DNA of 64,000 nucleotides from Angiostrongylus vasorum (Eukaryota; Nematoda; Chromadorea; Rhabditida; Metastrongylidae), in assembly GCA_018806985.1 (NCBI GenBank), contig JADANN010000343.1:248001-312000 (forward strand), written 5' to 3'. The position numbers and the translations under genes are program-made. This document shows, piece after piece, positions 1-12,639 of the stretch (the first letter of the stretch is position 1; every line of letters begins with the position of its first letter). The notes beneath the pieces are model-generated. The model saw nothing but the letters and a program-made list of their open reading frames with translations. It did no database searches and was not told where the DNA came from.

Positions 1-315
1 TAACTACTTCCATGGAAAAGCTCAACATGTTATCAATGGCTTTTCTAATTTAGAAACATAAAAATAAAGCGCCTTATACGAAGGTGTAATGGCCGCTTTA
101 GTGAGAGGGTTCTACGAAAGGGCTTTGAAGTGAAGCGAGGCGACGAGGAGAAGAGACGTTACTATCACCCACCTGAGTGATTTAACAATGCAGGAGATAT
201 CCCGTGATGGCATAGACGACTGTTTGCTATTTCGAGAAGTTTCCCTTACCATCTGGGAGAATTTTCCTTCTTAAAAAATAAGAAGAGAAGTAAAGAAAGG
301 AAGTAGCTTTCCAAG

Positions 316-503
316 TTCGAGCATTGATGAAGCCGATGGAGATGTTGCATCGTGGAGTTTTATTGAAGCTTTACAAGTATTTAGGGTACTCTTCTTTCCG
401 TATAGATAAAACAAAACATCACAGCACGTCAGTAAAGGCGTCGGATGAGGACGAGCATGATGAATGTGACGTCGATACCGTAGCCGCCGTCGAATCGCAA
501 TGA
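316..503 (+). CDS. Terminal exon of an unrecognised gene (3' partial)
   Basis: After a plausible acceptor (TTTCCAAG, 308-315) one frame stays open for 62 codons to TGA 501-503. It has protein-like composition: a basic/hydrophobic stretch (MKPMEMLHRGVLLKLYKY near its start) followed by a short basic linker and a highly acidic tail (SDEDEHDECDVD), ending VAAVESQ. The exon opens with two bases that complete a codon from an upstream exon outside the window. I do not recognise the family. The exon is short and begins with a splice junction rather than a start codon, so it is easy to overlook. Codon-like composition and acceptor placement are the only support, so this is an inference of moderate strength. 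Confidence 0.5.
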
Positions 504-1913
504 TTCATGCGTCATTCTACGCCGATAACGCCCATTCCACACTATTGTCCTACGTCTTTTCTAATCGATTTCCTTAAGAACAAATGCACTGAGAATGATG
601 AGGAAGTTTCTTTGTGGAGAAAACGAACTGACTTCTCTTCTTATCACAAGTAATGTCTTATACGAAATCCGAAGTCTGACGTATTCATGCAGTACTTGAA
701 GTTCCGCACCACATCATGAAATCGCTTCTCTGTCACACGACTTCGATGTTATGTCTGAACAGCTTTTGCCTCATAATTTAATGCTTTGAGACGGGCATAG
801 AGCAGTGATTAGTGATGGTGTCGATCAGGAAGCAAGGGTGCTGGTTCGATCCCGCTCCTATGCTGTTCTCCAGTCCTAGTTGAAACGCCAAAGTTAGGGC
901 TATTCTCCAAGGTGGCAAGGAGAATTGACTCGGTTAACATTCTACGATATTCATAAAGAAGTCTAAATCCTCAAGCAGCACCTTAAACATGTTTAAATAA
1001 AACTTAAACTTAAACAAACATGCGAAATGTTCTAAGATTGTTGTGGACGACGAATCTGGGAAAAACAAACCAAATGCGAGAGGCACCCCCGGTATCCGGA
1101 TAGTAAATGTGATGATGGGTCATGTGAAGTAAGAAAAAGTCAAGTGCTTTGTTGCGAATGCGACTTCACTTCCTTCGGAACATCAGAAGTAGGTTATTCA
1201 GTTACTGATACAATAGCACTTCGAACGCAGACCTTTTAAATCGGACGTAGCACGAAGAGAACTAAGAGGGATCAATACTCAAGTGGATTTACCTTGCTAT
1301 TAGTGCTCGGCTCTAGTGAACGTGAACTGAAGGCTTTTCTTCACTACTGAAAATTGTCATATTCATAATCTGAGATCACCGAGATCTCAGACCTCATTTG
1401 TCAATATGGAATCTTTGAACTTCTGAGCTTTCGAGTATTCAACCTCAGTAATTGCAAAAGGTTATTTGGGTGCAAGTGCAATAATATCCTCCTCATATGC
1501 AAGAATTTCCACAAAAAATAACTCGGTTCCAAGCGAGTCATTGCTAAGAGCTTGAAAAAAATTTGTATCTAAAATGGCCCACTATTCTGGAATGTTCTTA
1601 TTAGTTCACATTGGTCCGTAATTTTTTCGTGTGATCTACTCAATCAATAGCACCGTTATTATTGATTGTGCTTGCTCCATTGAGCTTGTACCATTCCATC
1701 TAGCACTATTTGAGCAGTAGTAGATGGTTGTTTGTTGGTCGTGATCGTGAGTCATTCCTTTTTCTCTCTTTTTTCTCTTTTTTTTTACTATTCCGTAAAC
1801 GCATTCTTTCGGACGGAGTAATTAAATCGAATTGTCGAAACATGTGTGTCTCAAAATTCCAGCACCATTTTGTAGGCAGTCAGTGGGCGCCTCGTCGGCA
1901 GGCGACGAACACA
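504..1913 (+). other. let-2 upstream intergenic region
   Basis: About 1.4 kb between the preceding gene and the collagen start codon. I see no open coding exon here. It holds a degenerate tRNA-like repeat near 795-985. A pyrimidine-rich stretch (1757-1790, mostly T with a TTTTTTTT run) lies ahead of the collagen start. A CCAG at 1859-1862, 52 bp before the ATG, is the best candidate for a spliced-leader or 5'-UTR acceptor. The let-2 promoter presumably lies here, but no specific element is recognisable. Confidence 0.4.
795..985 (+). repeat. Degenerate tRNA-related repeat
   Basis: Contains a B-box-like motif (GGTTCGATCCC, about 842-852) downstream of an A-box-like stretch (TAGAGCAGTGATTAG). 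The following sequence (GAATTGACTCGGTTAACATTC... ATTCATAAAGAAG) recurs in diverged form at about 56450-56510. It is probably an old SINE relative, more diverged than family A. Boundaries are approximate. Confidence 0.4.
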
Positions 1914-4900
1914 ATGCTGCCAGCCGCTTTTCTAGCGGCCCTCTTGATTTTTGCCTTTGAGCGGCCGGACAGGTTACCTAACTTTTTCTTTATTATTTAC
2001 CAAAGATCCCAGTATTTCTTTGTTCAGCTCGTTTCGGAATGTGGATTTTGTAATCTTCCATGAGGAGAGAATGACTATGAAAAATGGATTTGTCTTCGTG
2101 AGAGTGTTGTAAGAGTTAGTTGAGCACGGTAGGACCGACACTCGGCTTAACTTAGTGGAACCACGTTTTCTTTTTCCCTTTTCTTTCTAACTTAGCGAAG
2201 ACATTTTTTGGAAGGGAGTGCTACCGAAATATCCTTTTTGGAGTGTGTGAGTGAATCTCAAACGTAAGTGGCTCTTCTAAGGCAACATAAGTTTTATGAT
2301 TATTGCTTAAGGTCCCATCACGATCTTCTAAGCGTTTTTTCTAGGGAGGTCAAAAATGATACGTCATGACAGCCCAGATCTAAAGGATTCACTCATCCAT
2401 TTCTGATCTAAAAAATGACAATGAAGCAGTAAATGTTTTCTCATCCAAAACACTCGAATTTAACTGAGACCATAATTAGTTAATATGATGGATAAACAGT
2501 TCGCCGATGTTGTTTACCGCTTATAGCGCTATCAGGAAACCAATGTTTTCTTTTCGAAATAGGTAGCAGAGAGTGACTATGTAGTGTGTAAGTTCGGTAT
2601 TGATTGACTTAACAGCTGCTCTCTTCATTTGCATAGTCAAAGCGCAAAGTGCATCGGTATGGTGAAATTCTCGGCGATGGGATCTCGTCTCCAACCTCCT
2701 TCCTAGCGCCTATCAAGTGGGAAAGGCGCCAATTCATGTTGTTCAGAAGTTATGCACATGCATTTATAGCTCTTTTCCGTCGACCTCGACCTTAGAAGAC
2801 TTCAAAGTGATCGGCGACTGAACGCCAATTAGCGAGGCGCTATAGAGTCAGCAGGGAAGACACTTGCCCATTGAACGGTTCGTCATTCTGACAGCGTTGT
2901 GTGTCTCTAAGAAGGAGCTTATAGCAAGAGATCGCTCGAATTGAACCTTGTCTATTCTAATTTCTTTCTCTTTACAACTTTACCTGCTCATGCTTTTGCA
3001 GATGGTGGAGGGAAGCCACTGAAATGTTCTTAAACGTATTCGAATATAGAATATCTAATAGCCACCTGAACTAGAACAAAAGCAGTTTTCAAAGGCACCA
3101 CTTTAAAGCATATAGATTTGACAGTAGTATGCAGTAACGTGGGGACGCGTTAGCACAGTGGTTAGAAGCGTTTCGCGCTACAAAGATGGTCTTTGGTTCG
3201 ACCGGCATCTCGGTCTCACCAAGCTTTGCACCACTCCGAGATCAGCAAATTTGTACCAGACTTGTCTAGAAGGATAGCAGCGGTGACTTCATACATTGGC
3301 AGGCCATCGAAACTCATTGGTTAGGCCAGATACGCATTCAATCACCTCTAACTCTGCTTGATGAAGTCGAATGCACGGTGCATTCCTCAGATTTTGATCA
3401 AGGTTGAGCGCTTTATCCGTTATTCTTCCTGCAATGTTGTCAAGGTTATTCAAAGGCTAACTACCACCTTAACTTGATACCGCAGAGTTGAAACACCGAT
3501 AATGGATGTCCGATAGTTCATCCGAGCCTCTTTGAGGATTTCGAAGGCGGTCCGCACTGTTTTCCAACCACTATTCCGTTCCATAGAATTGTTTCCCATG
3601 TTCACTAAGCTGTTTTGATACATGTAGGGCGCACTCCCTTGGTTCAACATATTTGTATTTCTATGTGTTCCCCACCAAACTAAACTATTTTGTTAAATAA
3701 ATCGCCCTGTACTCGTTTTTTTATTCGCACTCCTGCTTTTATTTTCCTCAATTCGCTGAGCTCTCTTAACATTATTCGTTAGAATCGATGTGTAGTCACT
3801 TTTTATTTACTGCTTATTCCTTTTCCATGGCAGGGTATGATGTAAAATATAACGACAATGATGCTGAGATATTTGCAAAACTTCGGACCGCAGGTGTTTG
3901 CGGTGGTGAACGAACGCGCTATTAACCTTTCCGGTGACTAACGTGTTCACCACAGCAGACACCTTGATAATTGAACGGCCCGTCCTCACTAGTTGTGCGG
4001 GCCGCAGCATAATCACCATTTGTCGGAGATTTGCTGGTTAAGCCATTGTGGTTCTCTGAAATCACGAGGAGCCTGGCCAAAGTCTGCGCCAGGTCGTCAC
4101 CACGACAGGCAGTCGCAGCCCTTGTGGATCAGAGGGAGATTTACCACCATACGACTTTGATAACAGGACGGTGGTGGATCTTGGTATTTGTTTAGTCTTA
4201 GCTAGGCTTTCTGATGGAAACGCCGGACTCCTTCTCTATATCGCAGTCCGACACCCAGGAACACCTCCCACCCACGATGAGGCGGTAAACCGTTGGGAGG
4301 TAAAAGTAACTATTTTTTTTAATATCCTATTTGGGAGTCTAATCATACATCCTTCTCTTTGGTCTCTCTACGGAATGTAACGGAATGACTAGAGGTTCAA
4401 CATTCTAATGGGGGAACATCTTTGGCTACCAAGGAACGAAGCTACACTGGCCTAATTGCTTGGGTTATACGAGCAGTGCGATTACTCACATAAAGCGTGA
4501 AGGATTTGTGGAAAGAGCGAAGTCAGCAAGCAAATCGAATGCCACTTCTTTCTTCTGAATCGAATCACTTTTTTTCAGCAAGATTTTATAATAGAACAGT
4601 CATTGGTCCGGTATGCATGAGACTATTAAGAAGTTGGATTAGGAAGGTCCACGGAAATATGTCCTTGCTTCCATGAACTTTGTAACTTTCTGTATTCATT
4701 TATTTAGATTCGTTGACGCTGCTGCATGCAAAGGGTGTGCACCACCATGTATATGTCCAGGACAGAAAGGCGAAAAGGTGAGGGTAGCTGTTTTGATGTT
4801 TTCTCCAACTTTTTCCATGATAAGTCCATGTACGACATTCTGTTACTGAACCACTAAGTCCATGCGTGTCGTTCGAATGTCTTATGATTTAATGTCGTAC

Positions 4901-7900
4901 CTTTAAAATTTTCTATGTAGGTATGTCGGTTATTCGTAATATTAAACATAAACTGATCCCATCGTACACCTATTCATCGCTAAATTTTTTTACTCGAGCA
5001 GAGCTGGGTGTAGCGCAGAGGTTAGAGATGTCGTACGATGCACACATGCTCGTTGCTGCAATCCCACCCCTCTGATAAACCACTCTCCACTTTCCCGGAG
5101 TCGCCGATTCGGTACCGGTCTTGTTTGAGAGGATAAAAACGCTGCTTTGATACATCGATAAGTTTTCGTAACCTACCGATTAGGTCAAATGTATCCAGTC
5201 TCACTAGGGGGATTGATTAACGTTGAGCGCGTTGTCGTTTTTTATTTTACCTGTTGGTTCACCACACAAAACAATTACGCATTTATGTATTTAATAAATT
5301 ACGTTTAATACGATGCAAAAGTTGGTGAAGACGGATGATTTTTGAGCGAAGCCTTAGTAAACGTGTATCGCTTGGAAACGTGTGCTGATGTGTTGCAAAG
5401 AGGTAATGGAATAGCACTCCTACGCCATAGGCCGTGAATGTTCTGAGCATCTACCCCACGTCAACTAAGTTCACTGTTCAATTTCCTACTCCGTAGGGAC
5501 TAAATAACAGTTGATAGATTTATCTATACGATCCTGTAAACTGATCTTTATGAGCCAACGCGAGGTTGGTATGGGTTTTTGTTGTCGTTGTCGTTGTTGT
5601 TGTCGTTACTGTTGGTGTTGTTGGTCGATGCACGTTTCGGCGATTTCGCCCTCCTTAGAAAGTGTTAATGAAGATCAAACTTTTAAATAGACGCTATATT
5701 GATCAGAAAGGCTGCTCACCGTGCTGTTAAATAAATAATATGGGTAAAAAATATTTAATATATATATAAACAAATATATCAACCATCTATGCCGTGGTTT
5801 AAAGAAAGTCGGTCTTTTAAGTAAATAACAGTTTTTCTTAAAAGGATTGGCTTTCGAACAAAGGTTGTTTTTCGTACATGACTTGTGCTTCACATCTACT
5901 GCGCAGATCCCAGCACTTCTCGCATTCCATTCGTTTCCTCCAATCATCAACGAAGGTCTTGCAACATTTTTAAGGGTGGCTTCGGCTGCCGCTTGAGGAT
6001 TTTCCTTTCGTCTTGGATGTCGTTGAATGTTCGAGTCGATTCTCCGTGGAGTCCTGGAAAAGTGGCGCTGGAGCGCTTCCAATTGGATTGAAAGGAGGGA
6101 CTTTTTTCTCGGACAAGTCCGATATCAATTTTCCGACCCTAGAAGGATCAGGAGCTTGGTGAGCCGAGATGGGATCGAAACAGCACCGTGCTCGTATTGA
6201 TCGGCATCAGTACTATTGAGCTCGCCCCTATCATTGATGTCTATGAAAGTATGAAAGTAAATAGCTGGAGCATATTACGAGTATAACCTATTAAGATCTT
6301 TCTAGTCAAACTTCTTAAAGCAGTCATAACACTCTGCTTCCCTATGGTTTTTACAAATTAGTCACTGGCTTGAACTACACCTTTACAAATCCTATTTCAC
6401 TAGTTTAAATGTGGGACATAAATACTTACTTCGTTTAATATGAGGACAGTGCCTTTTCATGCATGGTGTGTGATCCAGCCTTTTCATCACTTATTTCCTC
6501 CTTCACGATCTTAATTTATCATGATGGTCTACGGACGCAGACTGGGCGGATATATGGAGAATCAGTTGTCAAATTTAGCGTTTTTTAACCCTACTTAATC
6601 TTACGTGATAATATCTACAGCAGTAGGACTTCTTTATTTTGGGAATTCAGCGCCTTAGCTCTCGAACTGCACCAGGTTTGGGCAACAATGGCATAGTGTC
6701 GATCAGTCGCACATCCACCACATCATGAAGAACGATGCAATAATCTCGCTTTTCCACGGCAAATTAAATTTAGGCGGTCAATTTGTTTGTCTGTAAATTT
6801 TTTTCAAAAAACATCTTGGAAGGGACCATATCTTTGTTGCACACAATATAGAACTTTTTCTAGGGTGTCATCGGATTCCCTGGCGAAATAGGTTATCCGG
6901 GAGCACCTGGACTGGATGGACCCGAAGGACCACCTGGTGCACCAGGAATGATCGGAGCTGAAGGTGACTACGGCGACGTCGGTCCGAAAGGAATGCGTGG
7001 TGACAGGGGTCTCCCAGGAGCTCTCGGACATCCAGGTCTTCCTGGACTCGACGGACTTCCAGGACTTAAGGGAGAGGAAGGGATACCAGGATGCAATGGA
7101 ACTGATGGTTTTCCGGGCCGACCTGGGATAGCAGGACCTCCAGGACCACCTGGTCCACCTGGCGCGCCGGGAAGACCCGGACTTCCAGGACCACCAGGAG
7201 AAGGAGGAATAAATTCTGTAGGCCGAAAAGGAGCGAAAGGAGAAACAGGTCGACCTGGTATTCCCGGTCTACCTGGACGTGATGGTTTGCCTGGAATGAA
7301 GGGTTGGAAAGGTGACCCTGGTCCTCATGGTCCACCAGGTTTTCCCGGACCTCCCGGACAGAAAGGACGCATGGGTGCTCGTACACCTGGTGTGAAGGGC
7401 GAAAAGGGATTACAAGGACCACCTGGTTTACCTGGACCACCTGGAACATTTCCTGGAGCTTCTGCACCGGAAGAAATTGAGGTTCTCCAAGGACCGGTGG
7501 GACCCCAAGGTGTAAAAGGAGAAAAAGGTCGCGAAGGACCAATTGGACCTCCTGGAATGATGGGTGTGAATGGTCCCGACGGTTACCCTGGACTGAAGGG
7601 ACAAAAAGGAGACCCAGGAGACGCCGGAAACAGAGGAAAAAGAGGGAAAGACGGAGTGCATGGCCAATTCGGTGAAAAAGGATCTCAAGGAGAACGAGGC
7701 CTTCCAGGACTTCCTGGGTATCCAGGACCTAAAGGAGAAGCGGGAGAACCAGGATACCCTGGACGACCAGGAATCGAAGGAGATGTTGGGCCTCCGGGCC
7801 CCTTTGGAGAAGGTCACGGCGCTGCTGGTGTGCGCGGACTTCAAGGACTGGATGGGGTCCCTGGCCCTAAAGGACTGCCGGGAAAAGATGGATTACCTGG

Positions 7901-10900
7901 ACCTGTTGGTTTAAGAGGGCCCGTAGGTGCACCTGGCCCCCAAGGACCTCCTGGACTAGATGGCTTACCTGGATATTCAGAAAGAGGAGATCGTGGAGAT
8001 GACGGCTATCCAGGACGTCCCGGTGAGCCCGGTATTCCAGGAGAAGAAGGAGATTGTGGTCCACCTGGTGAAGATGGATTACCTGGCTACGACATCCAAG
8101 GGCCACCTGGAAACGATGGCATACCCGGAAGAGATGGATACCCGGGAATTCCAGGCATCGTAGGAGAGCCGGGCTACCCTGGAGAGAAAGGATTCCCGGG
8201 AAATGGAGTGAAGAAAGTAGGACCACCTGGACAAATGGGCCTCATTGGACCTCCGGGGGAAAATGGTCGAATTGGGATCGATGGACCGCCAGGATTCCCC
8301 GGAGAAAAAGGACCTAAAGGCGATGACTGTGGTTACTGTCCAGACGGGTTACCTGGCATGAAGGGAGAACCAGGGCTACCAGGAATTGACGGATACCCAG
8401 GACATCCCGGTCCCGATGGCGAGAGCGGCGAGTGTGGATTAAAAGGACAACCAGGAAAACCAGGATTACCAGGACCAGATGGACTTCCTGGTTCTGTCGG
8501 ACTACCAGGAATACCTGGTTACCAAGGTTTGAAAGGTGAGGCGGGTGAAATCATCGGTCCAATGGAGAATCCACCAGGAGTCGATGGACCAAAAGGAGAA
8601 CGAGGAATTCCCGGTTTACCGGGAAGACAAGGGAATCCTGGTATTGACGGAATTCCTGGACTGCCAGGCCATGATGGCTTGCCAGGATATCCAGGAGAAA
8701 AGGGTCTGCTTGGTATTGACGGGAAGCGAGGCAGAGATGGGCAGATTGGCCTCCCTGGTCCACAGGGTCCACCTGGAGACAGTTATCCAGGACAACCAGG
8801 TTTTCCTGGAAAAAAGGGCTTGAGTGGGGATGCTGGATACCCTGGATTGCCCGGATCGATGGGACCACCAGGACCTCCTGCTCCGCAGGAGTTTTCCCAA
8901 GGAAAGCCAGGATCCGATGGCCTTGATGGAGCGCCGGGATTAAAAGGAGAAAGAGGTGTCGACGGACTGCCTGGATTGCCCGGACAGCCAGGAAGTCAAG
9001 GATACCCTGGATTACCTGGAGAAAGAGGAGATGATGGTCTTCCTGGATTTCCAGGTCTTCAAGGGGAACCAGGATTGAGAGGCCTCCAGGGCGACGCGGG
9101 CTTAAACGGTGAAGAAGGAGATTGTGGTGAACAAGGGGCAGATGGTTTACCTGGCCTTCCTGGATTTCCAGGAGAAAAAGGAGAAGCTGGCTATGGATAT
9201 CCAGGAGCTGCTGGTTATCCTGGTCCTAAAGGAGAACAGGGCGACATGGGCTTTCCAGGACAAAATGGCGTGCAAGGAATGCCGGGTCTCCCGGGATCGC
9301 CCGGCTATCCTGGAGAGCCCGGAGCACCTGGTCTGAATGGACCGCCTGGACCTGATGGATTCCTCGGAGAGAAGGGGCTGACCGGCATTGACGGAAAGCG
9401 TGGACGTCCCGGACTACAAGGGCCTTCTGGCTTTCCAGGATTGCCTGGTTTGAAAGGAGAACCAGGTCTTCCTGGATTAAACGGAGCACCAGGATCGTTC
9501 GGCCCACCTGGGGACATGGGCGAACCTGGATACCCTGGAGAACCAGGACCTCGTGGGGCGGACGGAATTCCTGGCGAAGATGGCTTGATAGGCTTTCCGG
9601 GTTTACGAGGAGTGCCTGGTGACAACGGATTACCAGGTGATGCAGGACTACCTGGAGAAGACGGAGATAACGGTATCGACGGTATTCCCGGTCTACCAGG
9701 ACCACCAGGAGAGGATGGATTACCTGGACGACCAGGTCTTAATGGTGCTCCAGGATTAAAGGGAGAAATGGGTGAACCGGGATTACCCGGTACTCGCGGT
9801 TATCCTGGAGAACCAGGAATTCTTGCACACTCAGGACCTCCTGGTGATGTCGGTTATCCAGGACCAGAAGGACCTCCTGGTTTGCCGGGTCTGGACGGTG
9901 TTCCCGGATTAAAGGGAGAAGTGGGTGAGCCCGGTGACAGTTACCCAGGTCTGCCGGGAGCTCCCGGCCCTGAAGGAACGCCTGGTTACGACGGGATAGA
10001 CGGAGCCCCAGGACAACCGGGTCAGCCTGGACTCACCGGAATTCCCGGAATCAAAGGAGAGAGTGGCGAACCGGGCTACCCTGGCGCACCCGGAGCAGAT
10101 GGATTGCCTGGTGTACCTGGAGTCGAAGGAGACTGCGGAGACGATGGATTGCCGGGCTTGCCTGGCCTACCAGGGCCTCCGGGATTCCCAGGACTAGAAG
10201 GCCAAAAAGGATACCCAGGCTTGCGCGGAGATGCTGGCCTACCAGGTCTTCCTGGTGCCCCAGGATTGGCTGGCTTGAAAGGTGAAAGAGGAGACATAGG
10301 TCTACCTGGATACAATGGAGTGCCAGGAGAAGTCGGACCGCCCGGTGACCTGGGTATACCTGGAGCTCCAGGCCCTAAAGGGGATCTGGGATTGCCTGGA
10401 CGTGAAGGACCACCTGGTTTCAAAGGAGAAGTGGGAGAGTCAGGGCTTCCTGGCTCTCCTGGAAAGGACGGAGTGCCTGGGCCAAAAGGTCCTCCTGGAG
10501 ACGACGGTTATCCAGGATCGCCTGGACAAGACAGTTATGGACAACCAGGCGGAGTTGGAGAACCTGGTTTTCCAGGTTTAGATGGTTTACCTGGAAGTCC
10601 TGGGCTACTTGGTGAGCGAGGAGATGGTGGACTCCCTGGAATACCCGGTCATCCAGGACTGCGTGGAGAACCTGGTATTCCAGGAATTCAAGGTGAAGTG
10701 GGACTGATGGGAATCGATGGAAAAAGAGGCCACGACGGAGCGCCAGGAGCGCCTGGTTTGCCCGGTCTAGATGGGATTCCTGGGGCGCCTGGCGATTGCG
10801 GTGACGATGGTCTACCAGGAGAACCAGGGCGTAGCGGACCTCCAGGATTCCCGGGAGGACGAGGAGAACCTGGTGCACAAGGGTATCATGGACAACGTGG

Positions 10901-11999
10901 TGACGATGGCCTTCCTGGTTTACCAGGAATTCCTGGAGTTAAGGGAGATCGCGGTGACGACGGTCTTCCCGGCTTACCTGGAATCGATGGTCTTCCTGGT
11001 CGAGAAGGAGCTCCTGGATTACCTGGACCACAAGGAATCGTAAGAGATGGTGTCAAAGGAGAACCAGGAGAACCAGGTTGGCCAGGAGAAAAAGGGTATC
11101 CTGGATTGAGAGGAGATAACGGTCTTCGTGGACCACCAGGTAAAGCCGGGTATCCAGGAGCACCTGGGCCAGCCGGTGTACCTGGACTTCCAGGGTTACC
11201 CGGGCTCAAAGGAGAAGTTGGGCAACCAGGAATTACTGGGAACACTGGTCGTCCAGGTCAGCCTGGAAGTCCAGGGCTTCCGGGACTACCAGGTGGCCCG
11301 GGACCATGGGCTCCGTCAAGGGGCTTCACGTTCACTAAGCATTCTCAAACCACACAGATTCCGCATTGCCCTGATGGAGCGACACCGCTATGGACCGGCT
11401 ACTCACTTCTCTATGTGCAAGGAAATGGCAGATCCAGTGGGCAGGACCTCGGTCAACCGGGATCTTGTCTATCGAAATTCAACACGATGCCGTTTATGTT
11501 CTGCAATCTGAATAGCGTATGCCACGTGTCGAGCAGAAATGACTACTCGTTCTGGTTGAGCACTGAAGAACCAATGACACCTATGATGAATCCGGTTTCC
11601 GGTACCGCCATTCGGCCGTACATCTCACGCTGTGCCGTCTGTGAGGTTCCAACACAGATCATTGCTGTTCATTCACAGGAAACGACTATTCCGCCATGTC
11701 CAGTTGGATGGAGAGGATTATGGACCGGATACTCATTTATTATGCACACCGCAGCTGGTGGTGAAGGTACTGGTCAGTCCCTACAGTCTCCTGGTTCTTG
11801 CCTGGAAGAGTTTCGTGCAGTTCCATTCATCGAATGTCATGGCCGAGGCACATGCAATCACTACGCCACTAATCATGGATTCTGGCTTGCTATTGTCGAC
11901 AATGACAAACAGTTTCGCAAGCCGATGTCCCAAACGCTCAAAGCGGGAGGCTTGAAAGATCGTGTGTCGCGTTGTCAAGTTTGTTTGAAAAGTCGATAA
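1914..11999 (+). CDS. let-2: Collagen alpha-2(IV) chain (LET-2)
   Basis: Basement-membrane type IV collagen. The inferred CDS is join(1914..1972, 4708..4777, 6864..11999), 1754 aa, close to C. elegans LET-2. Exon 1 encodes a hydrophobic signal peptide ([15 protein letters not shown]). Exon 2 completes the 7S start, with Cys at 27, 30, 34 and 36 ([12 protein letters not shown]). Exon 3 carries about 1480 residues of Gly-X-Y repeats with typical interruptions (near [30 protein letters not shown] and a DCGYCPDG cysteine pair). It ends in the NC1 domain from about residue 1530, two Cys-rich repeats that include [12 protein letters not shown] and ECHGRGTCN. Junction phases agree: AG|A makes Arg20 at junction 1 and junction 2 is phase 0. 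AATAAA lies at 12256. The odd feature is a single 5136 bp exon covering nearly the whole triple helix and NC1, so no mutually exclusive internal exons are possible within it. Assignment to alpha-2 rather than alpha-1 rests on recalled similarity to LET-2. Confidence 0.95.
3144..3425 (+). repeat. tRNA-type SINE, family A copy
   Basis: Begins with a tRNA-like head (TTAGCACAGTGG A box, GGTTCGACCGG B box). It continues with the family body, including TTTGTACCAGACTTGTCTAG and a GCTTTATCC tail. At least ten related copies occur in the window. It lies in intron 1 of let-2. Confidence 0.8.
3800..3960 (-). repeat. Hairpin element family C, single arm
   Basis: Matches one arm of the element at 20150-20607, with the shared stretch TGCTGAGATATTTGCAAAAC and the CGCAGGTGT...GAACGAACGCGCTATT block. 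A family B copy abuts it directly, so two elements are nested or adjacent here. Confidence 0.65.
3965..4305 (-). repeat. Family B retroposon copy
   Basis: Reverse-orientation copy of the roughly 380 bp element best seen at 24387-24769. Shared landmarks in reverse complement are GAACGGCCCGTCCTCACTAG at the left end and GAGGCGGTAAACCGTTGGGA at the right end. It lies in let-2 intron 1. Confidence 0.75.
5001..5240 (+). repeat. tRNA-type SINE, family A (diverged)
   Basis: Head GGTGTAGCGCAGAGGTTAGA with an eroded B box. The body shows GGTACCGGTCTTG and GATACATCGATAAG, and the tail GTTGAGCGCG ends in a T run. More diverged than the copies at 29.7, 42.7 and 54.5 kb. It lies in let-2 intron 2. Confidence 0.65.
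5880..6100 (+). repeat. Dispersed repeat family E
   Basis: Related sequences recur at about 21470-21690, 39895-40080 and 53925-54130 (plus). Short pieces occur near 30862-30920 (plus), 25595-25665 and 52225-52300 (minus). Landmarks are TTCACATCTACTGCGC, CCCAGCACTTCTCGCATTC, ATTCGTTTCCTC and GTCGAGTCGATTCTCC. No coding capacity or terminal structure is evident, so the class is unknown. Confidence 0.55.
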
Positions 12000-12255
12000 C
12001 CCCATTTCATATTATTTATCGATTTTTTCATGTAATCATATTTTACTTACTGTCATTAATTGAGTTTTAAGCTGATTTTTCTTTAAGACTGCTAGCTGCG
12101 TTCTGTTATCATATCACTAACTCATACTGCCTTCTCCTGTTGGACTCTGTTGTGCCTTACATATTATACAGTATTCTCGCACGCATTGCACTTGTTAGTC
12201 TTAACTACTGCCACCAACTAAAGAGTTTCTCATTTAGTATTATTTCATAAATATG

Positions 12256-12259
12256 AATA

Positions 12260-12308
<49 letters not shown>
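12256..12308 (+). terminator. let-2 polyadenylation signal and TA microsatellite
   Basis: AATAAA at 12256-12261 lies 257 bp after the collagen stop and is the first canonical poly(A) signal downstream. It runs directly into a (TA)n tract to about 12308. Confidence 0.6.
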
Positions 12309-12311
<3 letters not shown>

Positions 12312-12639
12312 TCTAATTGCACGAATGAAATATCAAGTGCACATTATACTTACGTGGATGCTGGTATTGATTATTGCCGCCAGTCAATCGATGCAAACGT
12401 AGTGCCTGACAGAAACAGCACTGATACTTTACTGAGGACACGCAAAAAACTTCAAGCAACATGCGGCTAAGATCGCCGAACTTTCAGAGTTGTAACAGCT
12501 AGCGATAAAAGAGTTTTTCGACAATGCAACAGCAACCTTGTTTCGAACTGAATACAACGAGAAGGCGTAACCAGCGCTCGTCGATATATCGTCAGCTACG
12601 AGGCGGAATTACGGCATTCCAATGTTTTCATCAAGTTAT

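Noticed and set aside
795..870. Possible functional tRNA gene
   Set aside because: The B box is present but no complete cloverleaf (acceptor stem, anticodon arm) can be folded, and the downstream sequence recurs elsewhere as a repeat. The same reasoning applies to the SINE heads.
7066..11245. Several long minus- and alternate-frame reading frames across the collagen exon
   Set aside because: They are shadows of the Gly-Pro-rich triplet repeat; antisense of CCAGGA-type codons stays open automatically.
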